Positions 14,548 through 23,025 of a stretch of 23,321 nucleotides of DNA are shown one piece after another. Below the pieces are notes generated by a model that saw only the letters and a list, made by a program, of their open reading frames with translations, searched no databases and was not told the DNA's origin. Every line of letters begins with the position of its first letter. The first letter of the stretch is position 1. Source of the DNA: an uncultured Erysipelotrichaceae bacterium (lineage in GTDB: Bacteria; Bacillota_I; Bacilli_A; Erysipelotrichales; Erysipelotrichaceae); the NCBI GenBank assembly GCA_905201565.1, contig CAJKOS010000013.1, positions 1-23,321 of the forward strand. Reading direction: 5' to 3'. Both the position numbers and the translations under genes were made by a program.

Positions 14548-15534
14548 ATGCGAAAGTATATTATTAAGCGTATTCTGATCTCGATCGCAATACTATTTGT
14601 CGTTGCGTTTTTGATCTATGTTCTGATGCGTTGTCTGCCTACTTCATATGTAGAAAACCTTGCGCGTCAGAAATCGATGCAGCCAAATTCTAAGAGTTTT
14701 GAGGAATGGATGGCACAGTTGTCCGCTTCATATGGTATGGACAAAGGCATTGTTGATGGTTTCCTGACATGGCTTGCCAATGCGGCTACCGGTAACTTCG
14801 GAGACAGCTGGTTTTATACAGTCCCTGTTACTGAAAAGTTTATGGATGTTATTGGCGTTTCCTTTGTCATGGGTGTCATTTCTCTTGTTGCGCAGCTCTT
14901 GATTTCTATTCCGTTAGGAATCATTGCCGCAACACATCAGTATCAGAAGTCTGACTATATTATTTCAGTCTTTGCTCTTGCATGTATGTCGCTTCCGACA
15001 TTCTTCATTGCATCTTTAATGAAGCTTGTCTTCTCAGTCAATCTTAGATGGTTTGACCTCTATGGTCTTGTTGGCAGAAACTTTCAGCAGCTGAGTACAT
15101 TTGGACAGATTATGGATATGGCAAATCATCTCGTGATGCCGTGTACTGTTTTAATTCTGATTTCTATTGGTTCTCTGATGCGTTATACAAGAACTAATAT
15201 GTTGGAGGTTCTTCAGCAGGACTATGTCCGTACTGCTCGCGCAAAGGGTCTTTCTGAACATAAGGTCATCTACCGTCATGCATTCCGTAACACATTAATT
15301 CCACTTGTTACGATGGTTGGCGGTTCTCTGCCAGGACTTTTCTCTGGTGCATTGATTACTGAAACCCTCTTTATGATTCCGGGAATTGGTTATTCTTCTT
15401 ACCAGGCAATGGTACAGGGTGATATTCCATTCTCTATGTTTTATCTGACATTCCTTGCGATTCTGACACTGGCAGGTAATCTGATTTCCGATATCCTTTA
15501 TGCAGTTGTCGATCCAAGAGTCCGTCTTGCCTGA
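14548..15534 (+). CDS. oppB: Oligopeptide ABC transporter permease OppB
   Basis: This is an inner permease subunit of the peptide importer, with 328 residues. The first membrane helix is at about 7-28 (KRILISIAILFVVAFLIYVL), followed by an extracellular loop of roughly 75 residues and five further helices. The EAA-type cytoplasmic loop that contacts the ATPases is YVRTARAKGLSEHKV (226-240) followed by IYRHAFRNTLIP. The C-terminus GNLISDILYAVVDPRVRL is typical of OppB/DppB. AAAGGAGGAG precedes the start. It begins 154 bases after oppA, a gap filled by the terminator and alternative hairpins, and 18 bases before oppC. Confidence 0.95.
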   Translation: MRKYIIKRILISIAILFVVAFLIYVLMRCLPTSYVENLARQKSMQPNSKSFEEWMAQLSASYGMDKGIVDGFLTWLANAATGNFGDSWFYTVPVTEKFMDVIGVSFVMGVISLVAQLLISIPLGIIAATHQYQKSDYIISVFALACMSLPTFFIASLMKLVFSVNLRWFDLYGLVGRNFQQLSTFGQIMDMANHLVMPCTVLILISIGSLMRYTRTNMLEVLQQDYVRTARAKGLSEHKVIYRHAFRNTLIPLVTMVGGSLPGLFSGALITETLFMIPGIGYSSYQAMVQGDIPFSMFYLTFLAILTLAGNLISDILYAVVDPRVRLA

Positions 15535-15552
15535 GGAAAGGAGGTATTGTTC

Positions 15553-17103
15553 ATGTCTGAAGAAAAGAACTTCAATCCAAATGAAAATGAAGACAGAAAT
15601 GAAAAATATTCTCTGAATGATGACAGACGTATCAAGACTCTGTCTCCGGGACAGCTTGTCATGAAGCGTTTCGTCCGTAACAAGGTTGCGGTTGCCGGTA
15701 TGGTGATCCTTGTCATCATGTTCCTGTTCTCCTTTGTTGGTGGATGGCTCTCCCCATATGGACAGGATCAGGTCTTCTATCGTAACGACTACATGTCCAA
15801 GGACTATGCAGCGGTTACCGAAAACACAGGTTACCGTTATTCCGCAAGCAATCCGGAAGTATTTACATCTGTTGCCCAGGCACAGGCTATGCTTGCCATT
15901 ACCCGTGGTGAATCCACCATTACGTACAATGGTGTTACTTATGAACTTCATGAAGAAGGTACAGACTTCTACAGTGTGTATGTCAATGGTGAAGAAGTTG
16001 GTATGTGCTACATTGACATTGTCAATGCCAATGATGGTTCTGCTGTAGACTATGACTTCCAGTTTGCGGCTTTGAAGGCATATACAAATGGACAGACTTC
16101 TTTCAATGTCAATGGAACTGACTATACACTGGATGAAAATGGCAGTATTTCTTCTGCTTCTGGTGACTATGGTTATGTCAGCCGTTATGTTGTACGTGCT
16201 TCCGCAACCGATGTTGTCATTACCCGTGAATGGAGAGATGAACTTCTTGAAAGCATTGAAGCAAATGACGACAAGTTCACATTCACTGGAGAAGATGGTG
16301 AAGAATATGAATATGATCTTGAATACGATCCATCCAAACTGATGTGGTCTGTTGTTCAGGAAAAGGAAACACGCGTATTCGATGCCTATGCTGCACCAAG
16401 TGCACAGCACCTTCTTGGTACAGATAAGAATGGTATGGATATGTTGACAAGACTCATGTATGGTGGCCGTGTTTCATTGATTATCGGTTTCATCGTTCAG
16501 GGTCTTTCTGTGATCCTCGGTGTCATCATGGGTGGTATTTCCGGTTACTTTGGTGGCTGGGTAGACAACCTCATCATGCGTATCGTTGATGTCTTCTACT
16601 GCATTCCTTCCATGCCACTGATCATCATCCTTGGTTCCGCCATGGATGCGATGCGTGTTGATCCTCAGATCAGAATGCTCTATCTGATGTTAATTCTCGG
16701 TTTCCTTGGCTGGCCTTCCATGGCACGCCTTGTCCGTGGTCAGATTCTCTCACTTCGTGAACAGGAATATATGACAGCTGCTGAAGCGACAGGTCTTTCT
16801 GTTTCAAGACGTATCTTCAAGCACCTTGTACCGAATGTCATTCCACAGATCATTGTCTCTGTTACCATGGGTATCGGTGGTACGATCATCACAGAATCTA
16901 CACTTTCCTTCCTTGGTCTTGGTGTCAAGTTCCCATTTGCTTCATGGGGCAATATCATTAACGATGTAAACAACACATTCGTATTGACAAACTACTGGTT
17001 CATCTGGATCCCTGCAGGTACATTACTGCTGTTGACGGTTCTTGCCTTCAACCTGGCAGGTGATGGTCTCAGAGATGCATTTGACCCGAGAATGAAGCGC
17101 TAA
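15553..17103 (+). CDS. oppC: Oligopeptide ABC transporter permease OppC with large extracellular insertion
   Basis: This is the second permease subunit. A cytoplasmic N-tail with the OppC-N motif (SPGQLVMKRFVRNKVAVAG) leads to helix 1 (about 46-64). Ordinary OppC resumes at SAQHLLGTDKNGMDMLTRL (283-301), followed by the remaining helices and the EAA loop EQEYMTAAEATGLSVSRR. Between these lies an extra segment of about 210 residues (70-280), so the protein has 516 residues against about 300 in classical OppC. The insertion is acidic, predicted to be outside the cell, and contains similar units ITYNGVTYELHEEG (123-136), FNVNGTDYTLDENG (184-197) and KFTFTGEDGEEYEYDLE (241-257). AAAGGAGG (15537-15544) favours ATG 15553 over the upstream TTG. 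Confidence 0.92.
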   Translation: MSEEKNFNPNENEDRNEKYSLNDDRRIKTLSPGQLVMKRFVRNKVAVAGMVILVIMFLFSFVGGWLSPYGQDQVFYRNDYMSKDYAAVTENTGYRYSASNPEVFTSVAQAQAMLAITRGESTITYNGVTYELHEEGTDFYSVYVNGEEVGMCYIDIVNANDGSAVDYDFQFAALKAYTNGQTSFNVNGTDYTLDENGSISSASGDYGYVSRYVVRASATDVVITREWRDELLESIEANDDKFTFTGEDGEEYEYDLEYDPSKLMWSVVQEKETRVFDAYAAPSAQHLLGTDKNGMDMLTRLMYGGRVSLIIGFIVQGLSVILGVIMGGISGYFGGWVDNLIMRIVDVFYCIPSMPLIIILGSAMDAMRVDPQIRMLYLMLILGFLGWPSMARLVRGQILSLREQEYMTAAEATGLSVSRRIFKHLVPNVIPQIIVSVTMGIGGTIITESTLSFLGLGVKFPFASWGNIINDVNNTFVLTNYWFIWIPAGTLLLLTVLAFNLAGDGLRDAFDPRMKR

Positions 17104-17120
17104 GAAAGGGGGATTACGGT

Positions 17121-18341
17121 ATGGCAAAGAAAAAAGCAGAAGGGTATCTTTCCAATAAAGAATCCCGTCAGATTTCAAAACGCAATAAGAAGATTACAGA
17201 CGAATACGAAAAGCGTCACAAGAGGAAGAATGTTCCGGAAAGTGAATACACTACCACAATGAAAGATCCAAACAATGCGGTAGAATTCGACAATGTACAT
17301 ACATACTTCTTCACCGATGCCGGTACGGTCAAGGCTGTTGATGGTGTTACCTTCAATGTGCCGATTGGCAAGACGGTCGGTATTGTTGGTGAGTCCGGTT
17401 GTGGTAAGTCCGTCACATCTCTTTCCCTGATGAGATTGTTACAGAGACCGCAGGGTCAGACTGTAGAAGGTGAGATCCGTGTCAATATGGGCGACGGCAA
17501 GGCAATCGATGTCACAAAGGCACCGGATATTGTTATGCAGACGCTGAGAGGTTCCCGCGTATCCATGATTTTCCAGGAACCGATGACAGCATTGAATCCT
17601 GTATTTACGATCGGTAACCAGGTTGATGAAGTTATTGCCCTGCATGATGGCAAGGACTGGACAAAGGAACAGGTCAAGGCAAAGACTATCGAAGCACTTG
17701 AAATGGTCGGTATTGCCAATGCGGAAGGTGTTTATAACATGTATCCACATGAGCTTTCCGGTGGTATGAGACAGCGTGTCATGATCGCCATGGCACTTGC
17801 CTGTGAACCACAGCTGATCATTGCGGATGAACCGACAACAGCTCTTGACGTTACCATTCAGGCACAGATTCTTGATCTTTTGAGAAATCTGAAAGACAAG
17901 ATCAATGCTTCGATTATGTTCATTACCCATGACCTTGGTGTCATTGCAGAAATGGCTGACTATGTCGTCGTTATGTATGCTGGCCGTGTCATTGAAGAAG
18001 GTACAGCAGATGATATCTTCCATCATCCTGCCCATCCTTATACAATTGGTCTTATGGCATCCAAGCCGGTTGTTGGCAGAAAGGTAGATAGTCTCTACTC
18101 CATCCCTGGCAAGGTTCCAAATCCGATCAATATGCCAAACTACTGTTACTTCCGTGACAGATGTGAAATGCGCAAGGAACAGTGCAACGGAGAATATCCA
18201 CACATGATCCAGCTCACAGATACACACCGTGTCGCATGTTACAGATATTATGAATCCAAAGAGGTCTGGGCTTCTGCTGAAGAAGCATTGAAGGGTCTCA
18301 ATGAGAGTGCTGAAAAGTTTGAAAAGGAGGCTGCTGAATGA
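17121..18341 (+). CDS. oppD: Oligopeptide ABC transporter ATP-binding protein OppD
   Basis: This is one of two ATPases driving peptide import, with 406 residues. Walker A is GESGCGKS (90-97), the signature LSGGMRQRV (212-220), Walker B LIIADEP (232-238), and the switch His is in ITHDLG. An unusually basic, lysine-rich N-terminal extension of about 50 residues precedes the nucleotide-binding domain. The C-terminal oligopeptide domain carries four cysteines, Cys342, Cys348, Cys355 and Cys373, an arrangement resembling the iron-sulfur site described for some OppD/DppD-type proteins. A further charged helix of about 25 residues ends the protein. AAAGGGGG precedes the start, and the stop overlaps oppF by four bases (ATGA). 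Confidence 0.95.
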   Translation: MAKKKAEGYLSNKESRQISKRNKKITDEYEKRHKRKNVPESEYTTTMKDPNNAVEFDNVHTYFFTDAGTVKAVDGVTFNVPIGKTVGIVGESGCGKSVTSLSLMRLLQRPQGQTVEGEIRVNMGDGKAIDVTKAPDIVMQTLRGSRVSMIFQEPMTALNPVFTIGNQVDEVIALHDGKDWTKEQVKAKTIEALEMVGIANAEGVYNMYPHELSGGMRQRVMIAMALACEPQLIIADEPTTALDVTIQAQILDLLRNLKDKINASIMFITHDLGVIAEMADYVVVMYAGRVIEEGTADDIFHHPAHPYTIGLMASKPVVGRKVDSLYSIPGKVPNPINMPNYCYFRDRCEMRKEQCNGEYPHMIQLTDTHRVACYRYYESKEVWASAEEALKGLNESAEKFEKEAAE

Positions 18342-19378
18342 CGGAAAAGAATGCAAACCTTCAGATTGACAAGTCCTTTACACCAATCGAACCAGATCCG
18401 CAGTATATCCTGCAGGTCAACAATCTGAAGAAATACTTCCCAATCAAGGGCGGATTTGTTTCCAAAACTGTCGGCTATGTCCGTGCGGTAGATGGTGTTT
18501 CCTTCAATATCAAAACCGGCACAACCATGGGTCTTGTCGGTGAGTCCGGCTGTGGAAAGACAACAACCGGCAGAACAATTCTGCGCCTTTCTGGTGAGAA
18601 GACTTCTGGTCAGGTTCTCTTTGAAGGCAAGGAAGTATTTGATCTTTCAAACAAGGAGATGAGGTCATTGAGAACTGATATGCAAATCATCTTCCAGGAT
18701 CCGTTCTCCTCATTGCAGCCACGTATGCCAGTCGGTGAAATTATCGGTGAGGCGGTCAGACAGCACCATATCGTTCCGGATAGTGAATATGATGCATATA
18801 TTGATCACATCATGGATGAATGTGGTCTGCAGTCTTTCCAGAAAGACCGTTACCCACATGAATTCTCCGGTGGTCAGAGACAGCGTATCTGCATTGCCCG
18901 TGCGCTTGCCCTCAATCCAAAGTTCATTGTCTGCGATGAACCGGTATCCGCACTTGATGTTTCCATCCAGGCACAGATTATCAATCTTCTCAAAGATCTG
19001 CAGAAGAAACATAATCTGACATACCTGTTCATTTCCCACGACCTTTCTGTTGTCGAACATATCTCTGATACAGTCGGTGTTATGTATCTTGGCAACATGG
19101 TCGAATATGGTACAACAGAGCAGATCTTCAAGAATCCGCTGCATCCGTATACACAGGCATTGCTCTCCGCAATTCCAGTACCGGATCCAGATGCGAAGAT
19201 GAACAGAATTGTCCTTGAAGGATCTATTCCTTCTCCTGCCAACCCACCAAAGGGATGCAAGTTCCACACACGCTGCCGCAAGTGCATGGAATGCTGTGGA
19301 CAGAGCGAACCGCAGTGGCTTGAAGCAGAACCTGGACATTTTGTTGCCTGCCATCTGTATGACGGACAGAACAAGTGA
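18338..19378 (+). CDS. oppF: Oligopeptide ABC transporter ATP-binding protein OppF
   Basis: This is the partner ATPase of OppD, with 346 residues. Walker A is GESGCGKT (68-75), the signature FSGGQRQRI (176-184), and Walker [13 protein letters not shown] (196-207), with the switch His in ISHDLS. The [12 protein letters not shown] stretch (Q-loop) is characteristic of OppF. The C-terminal domain has cysteines at 307, 313, 316, 319, 320 and 338, again compatible with a metal or iron-sulfur site. The ATG overlaps the oppD stop, with AAGGAGG just upstream, so the pair is translationally coupled. Its stop overlaps a GTG start of the next small gene. Confidence 0.95.
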   Translation: MTEKNANLQIDKSFTPIEPDPQYILQVNNLKKYFPIKGGFVSKTVGYVRAVDGVSFNIKTGTTMGLVGESGCGKTTTGRTILRLSGEKTSGQVLFEGKEVFDLSNKEMRSLRTDMQIIFQDPFSSLQPRMPVGEIIGEAVRQHHIVPDSEYDAYIDHIMDECGLQSFQKDRYPHEFSGGQRQRICIARALALNPKFIVCDEPVSALDVSIQAQIINLLKDLQKKHNLTYLFISHDLSVVEHISDTVGVMYLGNMVEYGTTEQIFKNPLHPYTQALLSAIPVPDPDAKMNRIVLEGSIPSPANPPKGCKFHTRCRKCMECCGQSEPQWLEAEPGHFVACHLYDGQNK

Positions 19379-19662
19379 AAAAGGAAAGAGAATTTGAAGA
19401 TGATGATGGCAGAACCATCGTTGATATGAGGGGTGTTGAAAAGATGCCGCTGTTTGGATCTCTTGTTCCACCTTCCAGAAGGGAACTCGAGAAGCCAGCA
19501 GAGAAAAAAGAACCGTGGCGTGATGAGTATCGCATGAGCAATGGTGAGAAATTCTGGTATATCCTTGGTTCATTGAAAGCCGCATTGCTTATCGCTTCAG
19601 CCTATATCATCGGGCTTGGAGCAATCATCCTTCTCATGATTCTTGTATTCAGTCTTACCTGA
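19375..19662 (+). CDS. Small membrane protein at the end of the opp operon
   Basis: I do not recognise this 95-residue protein. The N-terminal half is charged and proline-rich (FEDDDGRTIVDMRGVEKM, then LFGSLVPPSRRELEKPAEKK). The C-terminal 31 residues (about 63-93) are hydrophobic, enough for one long helix or a tight hairpin. The GTG start overlaps the oppF stop (GTGA); the ribosome-binding site is weak, so coupling is likely. ATG at 19444 is an alternative start with AGGGG upstream. The last codon merges into the operon terminator, so it is the final gene of the opp transcript. It could be a small accessory subunit of the transporter or simply a passenger. Confidence 0.65.
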   Translation: MKKEREFEDDDGRTIVDMRGVEKMPLFGSLVPPSRRELEKPAEKKEPWRDEYRMSNGEKFWYILGSLKAALLIASAYIIGLGAIILLMILVFSLT

Positions 19663-19689
19663 GGAACAACATGTTTGTTCCTCTTTTTT
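19661..19689 (+). terminator. Intrinsic terminator of the opp operon
   Basis: GAGGAACAA (19661-19669), a 5-base loop, TTGTTCCTC (19675-19683), then six T (19684-19689). The stem begins at the stop codon of the small membrane protein. Confidence 0.9.
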
Positions 19690-19691
19690 GT

Positions 19692-19712
19692 ATTTGTGAA
19701 TAAATCACAAAT
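19692..19712. promoter_or_regulatory. Palindrome upstream of the ATPase operon promoter
   Basis: ATTTGTGA (19692-19699), centre ATAAA, TCACAAAT (19705-19712) is a perfect 8-base inverted repeat that ends three bases ahead of the -35. The halves TTGTGA and TCACAA are those of Rex or CRP-type operators, but the centre between TGTGA and TCACA is five bases instead of the usual six. No U-tract follows on the + strand. A regulator site is likely; its identity is not established. Confidence 0.5.
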
Positions 19713-19715
19713 TAG

Positions 19716-19744
19716 TTGAACATTCTTTTTGGTAGTGCCATAAT
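19716..19744 (+). promoter_or_regulatory. Promoter of the A/V-type ATPase operon
   Basis: TTGAAC (19716-19721) and CATAAT (19739-19744) are 17 bases apart, with TGC directly before the -10 (an extended -10). Transcription would start near 19751. The leader contains a small hairpin, GCAGG-GTATA-CCTGC (19758-19772), before the ribosome-binding site AAGGAAG. Confidence 0.75.
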
Positions 19745-19793
19745 AGTGAATGATTTTGCAGGGTATACCTGCTGAATGTAAGGAAGTGATGAA

Positions 19794-20117
19794 ATGGAAA
19801 TTGATGCAATCCTGAAATTGATTGAGACTGATGAAAAGGTCCGCAAGCACATCCAGGATGTTCATGAAGAGCGCAGGCAGCTGAAGATGGCTGTGGAAGA
19901 GGAGAAGAAACAAATCTCCAAAGAAGCCTGGGATGCGGTTCATGAAACACTCGCAAAGACAAAGAGCGAACTGGATGAAAAGATCAGGCGGGATGATGAG
20001 CAGAACGAAAAGTATTACGAAGCTGCTTCCCGTGAATTACAGTCATTATATGATGCAAAGTGTGCAGAATGGCGCAAGGAGATCTATAACCGCGTTCTCC
20101 ATGATGAGGTGAACTGA
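19794..20117 (+). CDS. A/V-type ATPase peripheral stalk subunit (G/H-like coiled coil)
   Basis: This 107-residue protein is highly charged and almost entirely heptad-like (VRKHIQDVHEERRQLKMAVE, then KTKSELDEKIRRDDEQNEKY), with no membrane segment. Such a protein at the head of an A/V-ATPase operon is the peripheral-stalk subunit called G, H or NtpF, which pairs with subunit E to hold the catalytic head against subunit I. Sequence conservation in this group is low, so the assignment rests on coiled-coil character, size and position. The start follows AAGGAAG. It ends two bases before the subunit C gene. Confidence 0.75.
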   Translation: MEIDAILKLIETDEKVRKHIQDVHEERRQLKMAVEEEKKQISKEAWDAVHETLAKTKSELDEKIRRDDEQNEKYYEAASRELQSLYDAKCAEWRKEIYNRVLHDEVN

Positions 20118-20119
20118 GT

Positions 20120-21157
20120 ATGGGTTCTGAAGGCGCTATGGCGACAAAAGCCCGGGCAATGTTTGGTGAAAGGCTGAAGGCTGATGCATACGAAGCGCTG
20201 ATTCAGAAGAAGTCCATTGCGGATATCGTCGCCTATCTCAAAAACCATCCTCTGTATAAGGAAACCCTGGATGGTATCAATGAGAAGGCGGTACACCGTG
20301 GTCAGATTGAAGTACTATTGCGTGTCAATGTCTATCTTCGTTTGAAGAAGTTATTGCGCTATGGCGATGAACGCGACATGGAATTCATGGTCGCGGCAGC
20401 CATGAACACAGAGCTGCAGATGATACTGACCTGTATCAGGACTTTGATGAATCCGGACAGCGATGAGCGTGAACAGCTCATTGCAGAGATGCCGATGTAT
20501 GTGGCAGACCATATGTCCTTTGACATTGCTCAACTTGCCCATGTGGAAAGCTTTGATCAGCTGTTACAGCTGTTACAGGGCACCAGGTACTATGATATGG
20601 TACTCCGCCACCGGACAAATACGGTTTCGGAAATTGATTATGTCGACCTTGCCCACGACCTGCATGAAGTGTATTTCCATACGCTGGAAGCGATGGCAGA
20701 ACACACATGCAAAGGGGAGGAGAAGGAACAGCTGTTGCGCATGATCAACATGCGGGCAGAACTTGAGAATATTGCGGTCATCTACCGTCTCAAGAAGTAT
20801 TTCAACCTTTCTGCGGTTGAGATATCCAAGTCTGTCAACAGCAGGACATGTCTGTTCTCCACAAAGGAAATCCGTAAGCTGATTGAGGAATGCAATGCGG
20901 ATGAAGTGCTATCCGCAATTGAACGCAAGTATCACCGCTACACGCGGAATGCGAAGTTTCTCTATATTGAAAACTTTACGGAGAGAATTGGTTACAACAT
21001 GTATTACACCACCATGGAAACAAGTATGGATGCACATCTCATCCTGCTTGCCTACCTACAGCTAGCAATGGTGGAAATTCGTAATGTGATCAATATTATT
21101 GAAGGCGTGCGGTATCATGTTTCCAATGATAAAATCCGTGCCATGATGATTTATTAG
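20120..21157 (+). CDS. ntpC: A/V-type ATP synthase subunit C
   Basis: Subunit C (AC39/subunit d family) is the funnel-shaped adaptor that links the central stalk to the rotating membrane ring. The N-terminus MATKARAMFGERLKADAYEA, followed by LIQKKSIADIVAYLKNHPLY, is typical of the family. Later come ENIAVIYRLKKYFNLSA and repeated helical bundles, as in AC39. The 345-residue length fits. The protein is soluble and helical. ATG 20120 has GAGGTG at 20106-20111 with good spacing; ATG 20138 is a possible later start. It lies between the stalk gene and subunit I, a different place from the E. hirae ntp order, where C follows E. Confidence 0.9.
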   Translation: MGSEGAMATKARAMFGERLKADAYEALIQKKSIADIVAYLKNHPLYKETLDGINEKAVHRGQIEVLLRVNVYLRLKKLLRYGDERDMEFMVAAAMNTELQMILTCIRTLMNPDSDEREQLIAEMPMYVADHMSFDIAQLAHVESFDQLLQLLQGTRYYDMVLRHRTNTVSEIDYVDLAHDLHEVYFHTLEAMAEHTCKGEEKEQLLRMINMRAELENIAVIYRLKKYFNLSAVEISKSVNSRTCLFSTKEIRKLIEECNADEVLSAIERKYHRYTRNAKFLYIENFTERIGYNMYYTTMETSMDAHLILLAYLQLAMVEIRNVINIIEGVRYHVSNDKIRAMMIY

Positions 21158-21171
21158 AAAGGGGTCAGCGA

Positions 21172-22989
21172 ATGGCGATTGTAAAGATGAAATTCGTTGA
21201 AGCCGGCACAGACAGAGAACACCTGGATGAAATGCTATCCAAAGGCATATCTTCCGGCATGCTCGATGTCGAACCAGCATCTGAGATTGTCACACCTGAA
21301 AATGGTGGAAAGATCCTTTCCCGTGACAATCCATTTGCCTCATACCGGCAGACATTGCAGAACTTTGCCCATGCGACAGGTTTTGCATTTGATGAAACAC
21401 ATGTTGCTTCAAGAAGCTACAGCGAGGAAGAAATCAAATCCTTCCTGTCTGAACTCAATGGCAGATTTGGTGTCACCAGCGATGCCAAGGAAGTCATCCT
21501 TACACCGGATGATGAGAAGGCACTTGAAGCCCTGAGTGTTTGTGGGTTTGAGAGAATTCATGCCTGCAACTATCTCAACTTCGGCTTTGGCAGACTGCCA
21601 AGGGAAAGCTTCCCAAAACTTTCGATGTACAGAGATAATATCTTTGTTCATCACAGACTCCATGAAAACAAACAGTATATCTGGATGATCTACATCACAA
21701 GTGATTCCTATGCGGAAGAAGTGCGCAAGATCTTCGATTCCCTCTACTTTGAGGAAATGGAAATTCCGCTCATCGATGTTCACAAGCTGCTTCATGAATA
21801 TGAAGACAAGCTCAATGACATCAATGCTTACTGCAAGGAAGAGGATGTATTGATCAAAGATTACCAGTACATTGCCCAGTTTGAGGATACATATTATCTT
21901 TCCGGCTTTGTCAAGGCAAAGGATGTGGATGCTTATAAAGCAGCCTTTGAAGGTGTTCCGGTGGAATTTACGGTCAAAGAACCATCCGAAGTACCGCAGT
22001 TCAAGTGTCCGACATTGTTGAAGAATGGCTGGTTTGCAAGACCATTTGAAATGTTTGTCGAAATGTACAGCCTTCCTGCTTACAGCGACTTCGATCCGAC
22101 ATTGTTTCTGGCTGTGACATACTGCCTGTTGTTTGGCATCATGTTTGGTGATATGGGACAGGGTCTTGTGCTTGCATTAATCGGATTGCTGTTAGAGAAG
22201 AAGGGAAGCCTCTTTGGTATCATCGGCAGAGTCGGTATCACTTCGACCATCTTCGGTTTCCTGTTTGGTTCCGTCTTTGGTTTTGAAGAAGTGCTGACAC
22301 CACTACATGAAAGCATCTTCAACATCCGTGGCAAACTGTTTGATGTCATGGAGAGTTCCAATACGATGACACTATTGCTAGGTGCACTTGTCATCGGTGC
22401 AGTGCTCATCATCTGTTCACAGATTCTCAACATCTGGAACAATGCCCGCCACAAAAACTGGGGTCAGGTGCTGTTCTCTCAGAATGGCATAGTGGGACTT
22501 GTGTTCTATGTCTATATCCTTGTCGCAGCGGCTGGTATGTTGACAGGTGGTCCATCTTTGTTGACACCGGTATTCCTCATCATCTTTGTGGCAGTACCAC
22601 TGCTCTGCTTCCTGTTTGAGGAACCGCTCAACAATCTGATTTCTGGCAAGTCCATCACCCCGAAAGAGGGATGGGGTGGTTATATCATGCAGAGCATCTT
22701 CGATGTCATTGAAGTGCTGTTGTCCTTTATGACCAATTCCATGTCCTACCTCAGAGTAGGTGGCTTCGTGTTGTCCCATGCCGGTATGATGCTTGTCGTC
22801 ATGACACTTATGGAAATGACTGGTGGGGCAGGCATTATCGTATTGATTATCGGCAACATCTTCGTGATGTGCCTTGAAGGTCTTATCGTCGGTATTCAGG
22901 CACTGCGCCTTGAGTACTATGAAATGTTCTCACGCTACTACAATGGTGGCGGCAGAAAGTATCAGGCTTTATCTGCGCAGGCAGAATGA
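21172..22989 (+). CDS. ntpI: A/V-type ATP synthase subunit I (a)
   Basis: Subunit I is the stator that provides the ion half-channels next to the proteolipid ring. The N-terminal half (to about 300) is soluble and helical, as in the cytoplasmic arm of subunit a. The C-terminal half has about seven or eight hydrophobic helices, beginning near FDPTLFLAVTYCLLFGIMFG and continuing with DMGQGLVLALIGLLLE. The conserved SYLRVGG contains Arg528, the expected essential arginine, and QALRLEYYEMFSRYY contains the second conserved Arg579. The 605 residues are somewhat fewer than in E. hirae NtpI. AAAGGGG precedes the start. Whether H+ or Na+ is moved cannot be decided from this subunit. Confidence 0.95.
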   Translation: MAIVKMKFVEAGTDREHLDEMLSKGISSGMLDVEPASEIVTPENGGKILSRDNPFASYRQTLQNFAHATGFAFDETHVASRSYSEEEIKSFLSELNGRFGVTSDAKEVILTPDDEKALEALSVCGFERIHACNYLNFGFGRLPRESFPKLSMYRDNIFVHHRLHENKQYIWMIYITSDSYAEEVRKIFDSLYFEEMEIPLIDVHKLLHEYEDKLNDINAYCKEEDVLIKDYQYIAQFEDTYYLSGFVKAKDVDAYKAAFEGVPVEFTVKEPSEVPQFKCPTLLKNGWFARPFEMFVEMYSLPAYSDFDPTLFLAVTYCLLFGIMFGDMGQGLVLALIGLLLEKKGSLFGIIGRVGITSTIFGFLFGSVFGFEEVLTPLHESIFNIRGKLFDVMESSNTMTLLLGALVIGAVLIICSQILNIWNNARHKNWGQVLFSQNGIVGLVFYVYILVAAAGMLTGGPSLLTPVFLIIFVAVPLLCFLFEEPLNNLISGKSITPKEGWGGYIMQSIFDVIEVLLSFMTNSMSYLRVGGFVLSHAGMMLVVMTLMEMTGGAGIIVLIIGNIFVMCLEGLIVGIQALRLEYYEMFSRYYNGGGRKYQALSAQAE

Positions 22990-23025
22990 TGTATATACAG
23001 GAAAACATTCAGGAGGAAAAATAAC

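Noticed and set aside
15295..16410. Open frame of 371 codons on the minus strand
   Set aside because: It is antisense to the end of oppB and to oppC; low-complexity Ile/Cys/Arg-rich translation with no family features.
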